Below, in pieces: positions 43,301 to 56,500 of a stretch of 64,000 nt of DNA; positions within the stretch are counted from its first letter, which is position 1; every line of letters starts with the position of its first letter. Both the position numbers and the translations under genes were made by a program. Source of the stretch: Helichrysum umbraculigerum (taxonomy: Eukaryota; Streptophyta; Magnoliopsida; Asterales; Asteraceae). The stretch covers positions 142,639,259 to 142,703,258 of the forward strand of contig CATIUR010000003.1 in NCBI GenBank assembly GCA_949592205.1. The letters run 5' to 3'. The notes beneath the pieces are model-generated. The model saw nothing but the letters and a program-made list of their open reading frames with translations. It had not been told where the DNA came from and made no database searches.

Positions 43301-45293
43301 TATAACACCCCTCATTCTGAACATCAATATTATATGATTTTACTCGGAAGCGTATATTAAAAACATACTTTACTGAAAATGTACATAACTTTTCAAAATA
43401 TGATACACCATAGTTTAAAGTTATTAAAACACTGTACACATATTACACAAACGGGGTATTATATAATTCCAAACTTAGTTTATAACAAAACTATATCAGA
43501 GTTCACAGAGCAGTCAAACATCCCCTGCCAAAGGCATCAACTTCCTGTCCACCCACATATCTATTCATAACCTGCAGGAAGTAAATGAGGGATTAGCACG
43601 AAGCTAAGTGAATGAACTTGTCACACACAATTCAACTTAGCATAACTATGAGTTTACATCAAATAACCGTAAACACACATATTTCAATGAGGATCGGTGG
43701 CTCTTGTGATATCATAATACCCGGGGATTCACCAAGAACACTTATCGTACATATCCGTATGGCCATAACGGACGAGACCGATAACTATTGGTTATTAAAC
43801 TCATACACAGGTTTCAAACACAACAAATGAATCAAAACCTGTGTAAGTCACATAATAACCAAAAAGTCCAACTACACGTTGACCTCAATAATCTGATACA
43901 CAGAGGTCACATATCACGTAGATCAATAATTAATAACACAGACTAAACAGTCTAATAAACACATCTACGTTCAATTGTTGTAACCAAACAGTTACAACTA
44001 AATCAAAAGGTGAGTTCCAAATCCACTCACCGATACCTCTGTAGATTCCACACTCAGCAGTCTTATATCACTGAGTCTTTGGAGTATCTGAAATACCACA
44101 AAACATACAAGTTAGTAACTTGTTCCATAATCATCATTCTAGCATATTTATTAAATCAGGTAATCCCTGAAGTCTAGACAAACAAAAGTTCAATCAGAAA
44201 TAAAATTCAAAAATCCCGAAATGACGTTTTAAAACTGAAAAATGCCATTTTCGACCCCTAGATGACCCCGAATGGCCAAAAACTGCCTAGGCTATAGCAT
44301 ATAGCTTTAATCATTGGGCCGTTTCCGAGTGGACATGCGAATTTCAGCTTAATCCGAATTAATGAAATTTTGTTAAAAAAAGAGGTCTCTAAAGTGCGAA
44401 ACAAAAACTTTTAAAATTCTCGATTCGCAGTGATCTCGATTCGCAGGTCAACTCGGTTCGCCAAAAAACTCGACTCGCAACGAAACAACTCGACTCGCAA
44501 CGAAACAACTCGGTTCGCAGACCCATCTCGACTCGCAGAGTCAACTCGACTCGCAGAGCCATCTCGACTCGCAGAGTCAACTCGACTCACAGAGCCATCT
44601 CGACTCGCAGAGTCATCTCGACTCGCCTCGTTGGACGAACTGGGTTTCGAGGGTTTCGATGCTGTACTCAGAAAAACTCGAATTTTCACAAGAACTCATT
44701 TTCAGGTGTGATTTTAACATAGAAAGGGGTTCTATTGGGTTTCTAGCATCTCTTAACATCAAAATCAAGCTTCTATTTCAATGATAACTCAATATCTATC
44801 AAAACCCAATTTATGAAACTCAAAATCAAACTCACTTTTTGATGATGAATATGAAGGTGATAAGGTGAAGATGGTGATGTTAGTAATCAGAATCACAAGG
44901 TGAAGGTTTTGATATGATGATAACAAATTCGCTTTGAAAGCTTATGATTTTGATTTGATGCTTATGAGTTCTCAAAGAAAATGAAATGAGAATTTTGATA
45001 TAAACTCAAAATATAAGTCGGCCTCCTAACCGACTTTGTGTATCCAATTGCTTTAATTTTATACCCGTCCTAAATCTATTGTCTGGAACTCGAAAATCAT
45101 TTGCGAGAAAATTATTTTATTTTACCGTCAACTACAGTAATTTAAAACAAATAGTATTTCACTATTCACAATAAGTCCTGGGACCTATTTACTTAAGTTT
45201 CACTAGTAAAACAAATAATAGCAGGTAATTCCTAAAAAAAATTAAATAATCAATTAAATAAAGAATTACCAGGCCACTGGAGAGGATGTTACA
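43301..45293 (-). mobile_element. Solo LTR related to the two gypsy elements, 1993 bp
   Basis: Read on the minus strand it starts TGTAACATCCTCTCCAGTGG and ends GGGTGTTATA, like the LTRs at 23564 and 51509. The exact 5-bp duplication TACCC flanks it (43296-43300 and 45294-45298). It keeps the GTATGGCCATAACGG palindrome-like motif and the ACCGATCCTCAT region. In place of the three GATCGCG hairpins it has an 18-bp tandem repeat. No internal region remains. Confidence 0.9.
44419..44630. repeat. 18-bp tandem repeat CTCGACTCGCAG inside the solo LTR
   Basis: Units such as CTCGACTCGCAGAGTCAA and CTCGACTCGCAGAGCCAT repeat with small changes, giving about 10-12 units including diverged ones at the left. 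Every unit carries CpG sites. The open frames on both strands here are repeat artefacts (Ser-Arg-Leu-Ala-Glu type). Confidence 0.85.
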
Positions 45294-45512
45294 TACCCTG
45301 CTTAGTTTTTATATCTTTTATTTATTTTTTTAGTTTTAATGTGTCTAAGTTTTAGTTTTACTAAATATTGTTCAAATAGTTAGATAGGAACATAATTTTT
45401 TTTTTCTATTTTTTTTACCAAAATAATGACCAAATTAACAATAAAACATATCATTCACATCAACTATGCAACGCTTAATTACAATAGTTCTTGATCGATT
45501 CTAATAATTTGA

Positions 45513-45541
45513 TCCACTACATAGCGCGGATTTTTGCTAGT
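45513..45541 (+). mobile_element. Degenerate Helitron-like 3' terminus
   Basis: An imperfect hairpin (CCACTACATAGCGCGG) is followed by TTTTTG and CTAG then T. One arm is decayed. Confidence 0.4.
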
Positions 45542-45984
45542 AATTATAATATAATTTGAACAAATACTAAACTAACTGCAAAGCAAACGTACTCTGAACT
45601 AGTGTTAAATTTGTTCGTTGAACTGTAAAAAAAAAAATAATTTTATATGATAAAGCTTATATAATACTAACATGAAAGATTCATATAAATCCATAAAAAA
45701 TAACATAATTTTTAATATATCTATTCATATATAAAAAAGAAGGTTTTTTAAATAAATATTATAGATGTCATATCAACATTTTACCTTAAATAACCAAATA
45801 CTAACAATTTAAAAAAGAATTCCGACACGTACCACATCATTGTTACCTTAAATACCTTCATAAATTTTTTTTATATAAATAAATAATCCAATACATGAGT
45901 CAAAAAGATCAAAACTTTATGATATTTAATTGTTATTTATTTAAAAAATCAGTCTAATTAAGTAAATGTTTTGATATGAATATT

Positions 45985-46550
45985 AATTAACAATACTTTC
46001 ATAACAACTTTGATCATACGGATGTTAATATGTCCTCCCGACAAACAAATATCGTTTAAGTTATTTTCATTTTCAATGATAATTGCACCTTTTAAGTTAA
46101 CAACACTAATTCAATAGGCTACTTACAAATAAACATATAATTGTGTTTTATTAACGACCATATTTTAAAAAAAAATTGGTCTTAAATAACTAAGTAAACA
46201 CTTTTATATAAATATATAAATTAACAACACTTTTATAACAACTTTGATCTCACAGATGTTAATATGTCCTCCTAACAAACAAAAATCATTTAAATTATCT
46301 GTTCGCAGTATATTCCGCAATGACCATTAACTCAACCCACTGACAATCTTTGTCTTGTGTCATTTGATTCTTCAAAATCTATTTTGTACTTATGTGAAAG
46401 TATATGATGCATATAAAATGTTAAAAGTAAAAGTTATATTATTACTTATTTTCATTTTCAGTAATAATTAAACCTTTTAAGTTAACAACTCTAATTCAAT
46501 AAGGTACTTATAAATAAACATATAACTTTATTTTATAAATGATCGTGCAT
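45985..46550. repeat. Imperfect direct duplication
   Basis: The segment with AACAACTTTGATC, GATGTTAATATGTCCTCC and CTTTTAAGTTAACAAC at 45985-46160 recurs at 46222-46550 with an insertion. Both lie before Helitron-like ends. Confidence 0.6.
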
Positions 46551-46570
46551 CGCAAAGGTTCAAAGCCTAG
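46543..46570 (+). mobile_element. Weak Helitron-like 3' terminus
   Basis: CGTGCATCGCA, a decayed hairpin of the type seen at 12325, is followed by CAAAGC and CTAG. The next base is C rather than T. Confidence 0.3.
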
Positions 46571-49500
46571 CATATATATATATCACAAATCTCTAAGCAC
46601 CTTCTTAAATAAGACATTTTCTATATGGAGTATTATTTCCTTCTTTATAATACAATTATACGTACCTTCAATTTAGGCCCGGCCCGGCCCTTTGGGGGTG
46701 CAGCATGGCTACAACACGGGCCCAACTTTTCAAAGGGCTAAAAATATGTGTGTCCATTATAGTTATGTATACATGATAAAAAAAAATTAGATTAAAAAAA
46801 ATTTCATGTAAATGTTGCTCTATTATATGACAAGTCTTTGTTAAACAAATTTAAGGTCTTGGGTTTGAGTCTTTCTCTTGGTTGTGGCCGTTTACTTATT
46901 TCTTTACATGGTAATCTAAAGTTGTTCTATTTTTCTTAGTTGCTAAGCTGGAGTTTTTTGTTTTAGCTATCACTATTAGTTTATTCAACTAGAAATTTAT
47001 TTGATATATAATTTTTTTTAATTCAATTTTTCAAGTAGATATGACATTTAATTTAAGCACAATACAATGAACAATTAGCATAGTATTTCGTATCAACACA
47101 ACTATATCAAAAATATAAATAAGGGTCCCAATCTGAAATTACAGTACATGACCAACAAAATCTACGGGAACGGACCTGCTTCAAACCACTTCTATTTTTA
47201 ACATGTAAAAGAGGAACATGCAACTATTCATAGGTGAATTGGGTTTCCTCAAAATTAACCAACATTTGATAATGATTTATCTTGATTATTTATCTTGATT
47301 ATTATTAATAGTCATCACGAAAAAGACCGATAAAGCTTCAAAAAAACATATGCATGAAGCAATAAATTAAATAATAACTTAATCATATAAATAAATTCAT
47401 GTGTTATGGTGAATTCAAAAGCATTTTAATATATATATTCTCAATACAACTTCTTCGTCCAACAGAATATATTTCATTGTCGCTTAACTTCTACTTTAAT
47501 ATGGTTGATGTCAATTATGTAAAACACTTTATAAACGTTGATGATACCCATTATATCTATGTATGGATTGTTGTTGATATTAAGTAAACAAAAAAACCAA
47601 TAACATTAACATACAATAAATATTAAAATTATTAAAATGATATAGAGATATGTATATATGTACTTTGACAATACAAAATGATTACTAGTGGATTTTTTTT
47701 TCGGTCTTCACTAAATTTCTCAGTTTGATTTCTTAATTGTGTCCTAGAGTCTGGTTCATGGACGCGGCATATTAATGTACACAAAGTACGCAACAATATG
47801 AGACGTGTTCATTGTGTATCGATTATAACATGTGTATTGTGTATCGATTATAACATGTGCATTGTTACAAATCATCACCGTCTTGCAACTTTTAACATGT
47901 TCATTGTGTATCATACTAATTTTAAATAAAAACATACAAATTTTAATATGTTCATTTTGTATCATTTAATAATAATATATGTTCATTGTGTATCATCTTC
48001 TTCATTCTCTGCTCTTGTAACTTTTTCTTTTGCTTAGCTGATTCATGTGTCTTTGCTATTTCATACCTATAATATGTTTCAATCCATACTCAACATCTGG
48101 AATCAAATCATAAATCTTAACAATCATTCGATTTAATTAATTAGGTTTAAAATGTTAAAACAGAGTATAAAGATCATACTTTCAGTTTCTAAATCATCAT
48201 CGTCGATTAGAATAGTGGATTGAAGAATAAAAATCGTCTTTGTGATTGAAATTTGGAGAAAATTGAAACCAATTACGCAAAAAATTATTAAAAAGGTGGA
48301 ACAAAATCATTTATATAGAAGATACTTAACAGGATTTAACGGATGTTAACGTCGAATGTGAAGCGGAGAAGGTGAATGACGAGAAGAAGAAGGTGAATGA
48401 GTACGTGGTGGTTGTTGAATGTCTACGTATCATGCGTACTGAAATATGGATGCATATTTGAACCACCATCTGTGTCCCTAATTTTAATTATTATGCATTT
48501 GGGCTTTTGGGCCAAGTATTCTTGAGTGCATAAACTGATTTTTCGCTTCATACGTTTGGGCCTAATTGATTTTTAAAATTTTCTTTTTTAAATAAAACCA
48601 TATTTAGATTTAGAAATTATAATGGAATGTTCAAGTAGGAACGGTTGTTATGGTGAGGTTCGGTATAAACGAACAATTTTACTTTTAACTTTAAGATTAA
48701 CTTACATTTTTGATAAAAAAAATTATATCAAAATTCTTAGATATGAGTGCTCTTTAATATGAGAATTTTTTTAAATAACATATGTGGATACACATCGTAA
48801 AAAATTTAGTGTATATCACAGTATCACATATAAAAGGATGTGATACACAACTTTAATTTGTGTATCATATATTTTTTATTTTTTTAATCGATCTAATATT
48901 AAAGAAGATAATATTTTAATAATTTTGGCATAATTTTTTTTTGCATAGTGTACATATGTTGAATTTAAAAGTGAAAAAATTTGTTCCTACGATTCCTATC
49001 ATAAGAAATGATTCTACAATAACCATCCCCTAACATTATATTGTCTGTAACGGTAACGCTTTTCTTTTAAAGTAATCCTTATTCTATAAATGTTAATTAT
49101 TTTCATAGAAAGGTGAAAATAAAATAAAATGTTGATCAAAGTTTCATGATCGAAGGGGTGTTATAAATTCGGTGCCATGCTTATGTTGTGTAATGTGTGT
49201 AGTGGTGTTATGATTGCAAGAGGTGGAAATGAGAACCAATTAAAAGTTGAGAATTTATAGTTTACGTATTTTTCACATATGATTAATTTCAATCATATGT
49301 AAACATTGATGTACGTTTAATTGATAAAAGGAAAAGTGAAAAAATCCTACAATTATATCGAAAAACACAAAAAAAATAAAAACAAATACACGTTCACATT
49401 TGAATGATAATGTGAACAAATCGATAAAAATGTATTTTAAGACGTAATTTTAGAATTTTTTTTGACATTTTTTTTTCTTTCAATCTAGCATAAATCAATA

Positions 49501-49597
49501 TTAACATGATTGAAGTTAATCACATCTGAACAAACACGTAATATAGTACTTCCCACAAGTTCTCCACTATTAGTTGGTTCTCGTTTGTACCTCCCCA

Positions 49598-51060
<1,463 letters not shown>

Positions 51061-51066
51061 TATTAA

Positions 51067-51097
51067 CTAGTGTAATACCCGAGCGGTGCCCCGGGAA
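51067..51097 (-). mobile_element. Helitron-like 3' terminus
   Basis: On the minus strand an imperfect CCCGG...CCGCTCGGG hairpin is followed by TATTACA and CTAG, then T. Same order as the end at 33853. Confidence 0.45.
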
Positions 51098-51508
51098 CAC
51101 CATTTTTCTATACTACGTAGTACAACATTTGATAACGTTTTTGTATACTGATAAGGTAATTTGTAAATCTGAAAAATGTTAGCATGTGCATAATCCCACT
51201 AATCGCAACCTTGCATATACCTATTATAAACGAACTACTCCTTAAACTCATGGTATCGTATAAGATGTGATGATAAACCTTACGCTTGCAATATATATAA
51301 CCAATTGATCCAATATAAAAGTGACAACTGATAGAAAAAGTCCCTGAAATAAACCATCAATGACAACTTTACATATCAATCCTATTAAAAATACAAATTG
51401 TTGTATGTACACCATAACAAACTATACAAAGATAGTAAACTAAATTCGTACTCCTAAAATTCTATTAAAAGTCAATGTTCATTTTGATACTTTGAACGCT
51501 CAGGATTG

Positions 51509-53351
51509 TGTAACATCCTCTCCGGTAGCCTGGTATTTTTCTATTTATAATTGCGTATTTAATAGTTTTAAATAATTTTGCGATATAATTGTTTAATTGT
51601 GAAAGTTGGCGAAATAGGTCTTAGGACTTATTGTGGATAATGAAATGTTGTTTGAATTAAATTATTAAAGTTGACGGAACAATAAAATGAATTTCTCGCA
51701 TTTAGCAATTAGGTGCCAGACAATAGATTTAGAGCGGGTATTAAATACCCAAAGTTGTAGGCCGGTTTTAATGAGGACCGACCTAACCTCTGGATCACTT
51801 TACCAATTCTCATTTCCTTTCCCAATTTCTCTTTCAACTAAACACATAAACCCTAACTTAAAGCTTGGATTAAATCATCAAATGGAAATGTGGTCTTCTA
51901 CTTGTTTCATCATCACCATCACCTAGCTCTTCATATCTTGATCTTCCATTAATTGTAAGTGAGTTATTTACTTTTAAACTCAAATGTTAGGTTTGATGAA
52001 TAATTGATGGATTGATTTGATTCTTGAGTTTATGTGATGTTAATTTGTGATATATGATGATATGTGATGTTATTGGAGATGCTTGTAGCATTAGAATCGA
52101 GTTTGATGAGCTTGAATGTTGAAAATGGAGTTAGGATTCGTTCAGGTCTGTTCTTGAGCTGAAGAACAGATGAACGCGATCCCGGCTACGATTCCGGATC
52201 GCGTTCCCTTGTTATAAATGTCTTATCCGAGTTTTTGGCCTTAGAAACGCGATCCAGGCCTATCATCCGGATCGCGTTTGTCAGTGTTTTTCGGTGACAG
52301 AATTTTTCCTAAGGACGAACGCGATCCAGCCTTAACTAGTCAGGATCGCGTTTGCATGTTTAATCTTGATGGATTTTTCAAATTTCACCAAAATGCATGT
52401 GTTTAGAAGGTGGTGTTTATAGTGGCATTTATTGAATGCTATTGTGGCATTTTATAAAAATGCTCATTTTGATATTTACAAATTATGAGGCAAAGTACTA
52501 ACTTATGTTGATTATTGATTCTCAGATCCTCCGAAAGATAAGTGATATCTGGAATCAGAGATTTTGAAGGCAAAGGTATCGGTTAGTGGATTCAAAACTT
52601 ACCGTTTGGCTTAGTTGTAATCATTTGATTACAACGGGTAAACGTAGACTTGATTATTGAGTTGATTAGTTGTTATTGTTGATAATATGCCTATATGTGC
52701 TTTGTGTGGCCTTTGTGCATTGTTGTTAATGAGGTCAACGAGTTGATGAACTGTTGGTTGGGCTAGTGTGTTGTTGTGTGAATGGTACAGGGATGTACTT
52801 CATTTGTTGTGTGTGCTGAACTGTACCTAAGTATAATAAACACTAGCTATCGGTCTCGTCCGTTATGGCCATACGGATATGTTTGAATAAGTGATCTTGG
52901 GGAGCCGCCCGGGTACTAAGGTTATCCCCGGATCCGCCGATCCTCATTAAGTTGTTGTTGACTGTTGAGTTTGCGAATATTTGTTGTAGTTAATTGGTTT
53001 AGCTAAGCTGAATGTGAGGTGTTGGATTTACTCACTTAGCTATGTGCTAATCCCTCGTTGTTACTTCCTGCAGATTTTTGTTTATGCATGCGGGTGGGTA
53101 GCAGGAAGGTCAAACCTTGGAAGCATGGAATGTTTGATATTCAAGCTACTCTGATTATTTTTGTAACAACTCAGTTTAGTTTATATAATACCCCGACATG
53201 CTAGTCTTTTGAACAAGTTTTAAATCGTAGTAACTTAATCATCTAAACTGTTTTGGTACTTTAGAAAAATATGTAATGAAGTAATGTGTTTTATTTACTT
53301 ACGCTTCCGTATTATCTAAAATATTATTACTATGGAATGAGGGGTGTTATA
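51509..53351 (+). repeat. 5' LTR of gypsy element 2
   Basis: Starts TGTAACATCC and ends GGGTGTTATA. It has a TATA-like TATTAAATA (about 51738-51746) and three hairpins at 52173-52205, 52246-52278 and 52318-52352. Confidence 0.95.
52173..52352. repeat. Three AACGCGATCC...GGATCGCGTT hairpins, element 2
   Basis: The arms are identical to those of element 1, but the loops differ. In the 3' LTR one arm has mutated (AACACGATCC near 58854). Confidence 0.9.
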
Positions 53352-53354
53352 AGT

Positions 53355-53366
53355 TGGTATCAGAGC
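53355..53366 (+). other. Primer binding site, gypsy element 2
   Basis: TGGTATCAGAGC three bases after the LTR. Confidence 0.9.
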
Positions 53367-53525
53367 ATAGTTTTGGGATAATTGTTCATTGTTGAATGAT
53401 CAAACCCAAAACTCGAGCGTGATATATCAAACATTCGTGGGTATGGGATTAGTATTGGTTGAAGGTAGTTAGTATTTAGATGCTAACGATTAACAAAAGT
53501 TCAAGTGTTGTGTTGAATTTCAGAA

Positions 53526-56500
53526 ATGGCAGATAACGAACCACCGATCACCAACCCCAACAATGCCTCCAGGATCGTCGCTCCTCAAATCGGGACTCAT
53601 ACCGAGCAACATGATCATAATGGTACTTCTCAACCAACCGGACAACAATCTAACCGAGATGAGTATATTCATGAGATGGAAGACGAGTTGGTATTCCTTA
53701 GGGAATTCAAGAGGAAAGCTGAGGAAGCTGCGACTAGGCAGTTATTTCAGCAAACCCCAGTCTTTGGTTCTGGTTCATCCTCTCAATCAGAAAAGAAGTG
53801 TTCATACAAGACTTTTATGGCTAGTCGACCACCGGAATTTCATGGAAGTAAAAATCCAACAATAACTTTGAATTGGCTTAGGGATATGGAATGCAAATTT
53901 GATGTGACTTGCTGTGATGAGGAACTTAAAGTCAAATATGTGGTTCAATGCATGAAGGATGATGCCATGGTTTGGTGGGATTCCATTACCGGTCATTTCA
54001 CTCAACAACAGAAAGAAGCTATTAGTTGGTCTCAGTTTCATCAAGTTGTTCGTAACCAATACTGTTCGGATTTTGATATTGCTAGGATTCGAAGAGAGTT
54101 TGTGAATCTTCGATTAAAGGATGACATGACTATTGATGAATTGATTTCACAGTTTACGGATAAGCTTAGGTTCGTTCAACAATGGGTTCCGGATGAGAAA
54201 ACTCAAATAAAACAATTTGTGGATGCTTTACCGGATAACTACCGTACGGTTGTGAGATTGGCTAAGGATTTATCGCATGCTTTTAACCTCGCGCGGTCTG
54301 CCGATAGTGATTTGAGAGGTTTGCGATTATGGCAAGGAAGGGATACAAGTTTCTCTAAAGCAAGAACTGAATCGTCGGGTAAGAATAAATCCAAATGGCA
54401 AGGGAATCGGCAAGGTGGTAAGAAATTTGTTGGAAGAAGTAGTTCTTCTGGAAGTTTTAATAGTTCCAACTGGTGTAGTTCGTGTAGGTCTCGGCATGAT
54501 GGTCCGTGTACGGCTAAGACAAACAAATGTATGAAGTGTGGTGAATTAGGTCATGAGATAAAAAGTTGCCGTTATCCAGATTTTGTTTGTTGGACTTGTA
54601 AGAAAGAAGGGCATAGGGTTGGTCAATGTCCGGAGGCAAGGTCGACGGGGTCGGGTTCGGTCGGGAGTTCGGGATCTTCCGGTCAGAAAAGAAAGAACCC
54701 TCCTCCAGCAACTAGTAGGGCTTTTCAGATGACGGTTGATGAGGCCGTGCGTACTGAAGATGTTATCACGGGTACATTTCTTATAAACTCTGTACCTGCA
54801 CGTGTATTGTTTGATTCGGGTGCTAATTGTACTTTCATTTCTGTGCAATTTTGTGATAAGTTGAAATTAGCCCCTACTGTGATAACAAAGCCTATAGAAG
54901 TAGAAATAGTTAGTGGTAAGTTAGTTCCTGTTACCACCTCGGTGACTGGAGCTAATATTACTATTGATGATCACGTTTTTCCTATTTCCTTCTTGTTGAT
55001 GCCAATCCCTAGTTTCGATGTAATAATTGGTATGGATTGGTTGAGTCAGAATAAGGCTAGTATTGATTGTCACCAGAAGTTGGTTAAGATCCCAATCTCC
55101 GAAGGGTCATATGTTGTGGCTCGAGGAGAACGGGATGGTGTAGCTATTCCTTTGATTTCGTTGATGAAAGCTAAGAAGTCATTGTCAAAAGGCTGCGAGT
55201 CATACCTAGCCTATGTAGTCGATGCCAAATTAGAAAGGAAAACTGTTTCGGATGTTCCTGTTGTTTGTGAGTACCCTGAAGTGTTCCCCGATGAATTGCC
55301 TGGGTTACCACCAGTTAGGGAAGTAGAATACAGAATTGATCTTGTTCCGGGCTCGTCGCCGATTGCTAAAGCTCCTTATAGGTTAGCCCCTTCGGAGATA
55401 CGTGAAATGATGAATCAGATTCAGGAATTGTTGGATAAAGGTTTTATCAGACCTAGTTCCTCGCCGTGGGGTGCACCAGTGTTATTTGTGAAAAAGAAAG
55501 ATGGGTCATTGCGGATGTGTATTGATTATAGAGAGTTGAACAAAAGAACGGTAAAGAATAAGTACCCTCTTCCTAGAATAGATGACTTGTTTGACCAGTT
55601 ACAGGGTTCTTCAGTGTATTCTAAAATTGATCTGAGGTCGGGTTATCATCAAGTTCGTGTTCGTGAAGATGATATACCTAAAACTGCTTTCCGAACCAGG
55701 TACGGTCATTATGAATTTCTGGTTATGCCTTTTGGTTTGACAAATGCTCCAGCAGTATTTATGGATTTGATGAACCGTGTGTGTCGACCATTTTTGGATC
55801 AATTTGTGATTGTTTTCATTGATGATATACTTATTTATTCGAAATCTGAAACTAAACATGCCACGCATTTGAGATTGGTTCTTGAAACATTGAGACGAGA
55901 ACAGTTGTATGTAAAGTTTTCCAAATGTGAATTCTGGATTAGAGAAGTTCAGTTTTTGGGTCATATAATTTGTCAAGATGGTGTGAAAGTGGATCCATCA
56001 AAAGTTGCAGCTGTGATGAATTGGAATGCGCCGAAATCTGTCTCTGAGATAAGGAGTTTCCTTGGGTTAGCGGGATATTATCGGAACTTTATCAAAGATT
56101 TTTCTAAGATAGCCGGTCCGTTAACTAAACTAACCCGTAAAGATGAAAAGTATGTGTGGACTGATCAACAGGAGCAAGCTTTTCAGACATTGAAACAATT
56201 GTTGTGTCAGACACCGATTTTAGCATTACCAGAAGGTACTGATGATTTTGTGGTTTATTGCGACGCTTCATATTCAGGTTTGGGTTGTGTCTTAATGCAA
56301 AGGGATAGAGTTATCGCTTATGCTTCTCGACAGTTGAAACCACATGAGAAGAACTATCCTACGCATGATTTAGAACTCGCAGCAGTTGTATTTGCCCAAA
56401 AACTTTGGAGACATTACTTATATGGGACTCGATGTGTTGTTTGTACCGATCATAAGAGTTTGCAGTATGTGTTCTCCCAGAAAGAATTGAATATGCGGCA

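Larger units (their letters stand above)
45299..49590. other. AT-rich intergenic region, no gene seen
   Basis: No supportable coding region. It includes two Helitron-like ends, an imperfect 0.3-kb duplication, repeated GTTCATTGTGTATC motifs at about 47800-48000, and a TTTGGGC-containing stretch (48500-48560) similar to 3025-3090. Confidence 0.45.

Noticed and set aside
44389..44711. Open frames on both strands with Ser-Arg-Leu-Ala-Glu repeats
   Set aside because: They are produced by the 18-bp tandem repeat inside a solo LTR.
46675..46735. GGCCCGGCCC / GGGCCC motifs like a transposon end
   Set aside because: No inverted partner or duplication was found.
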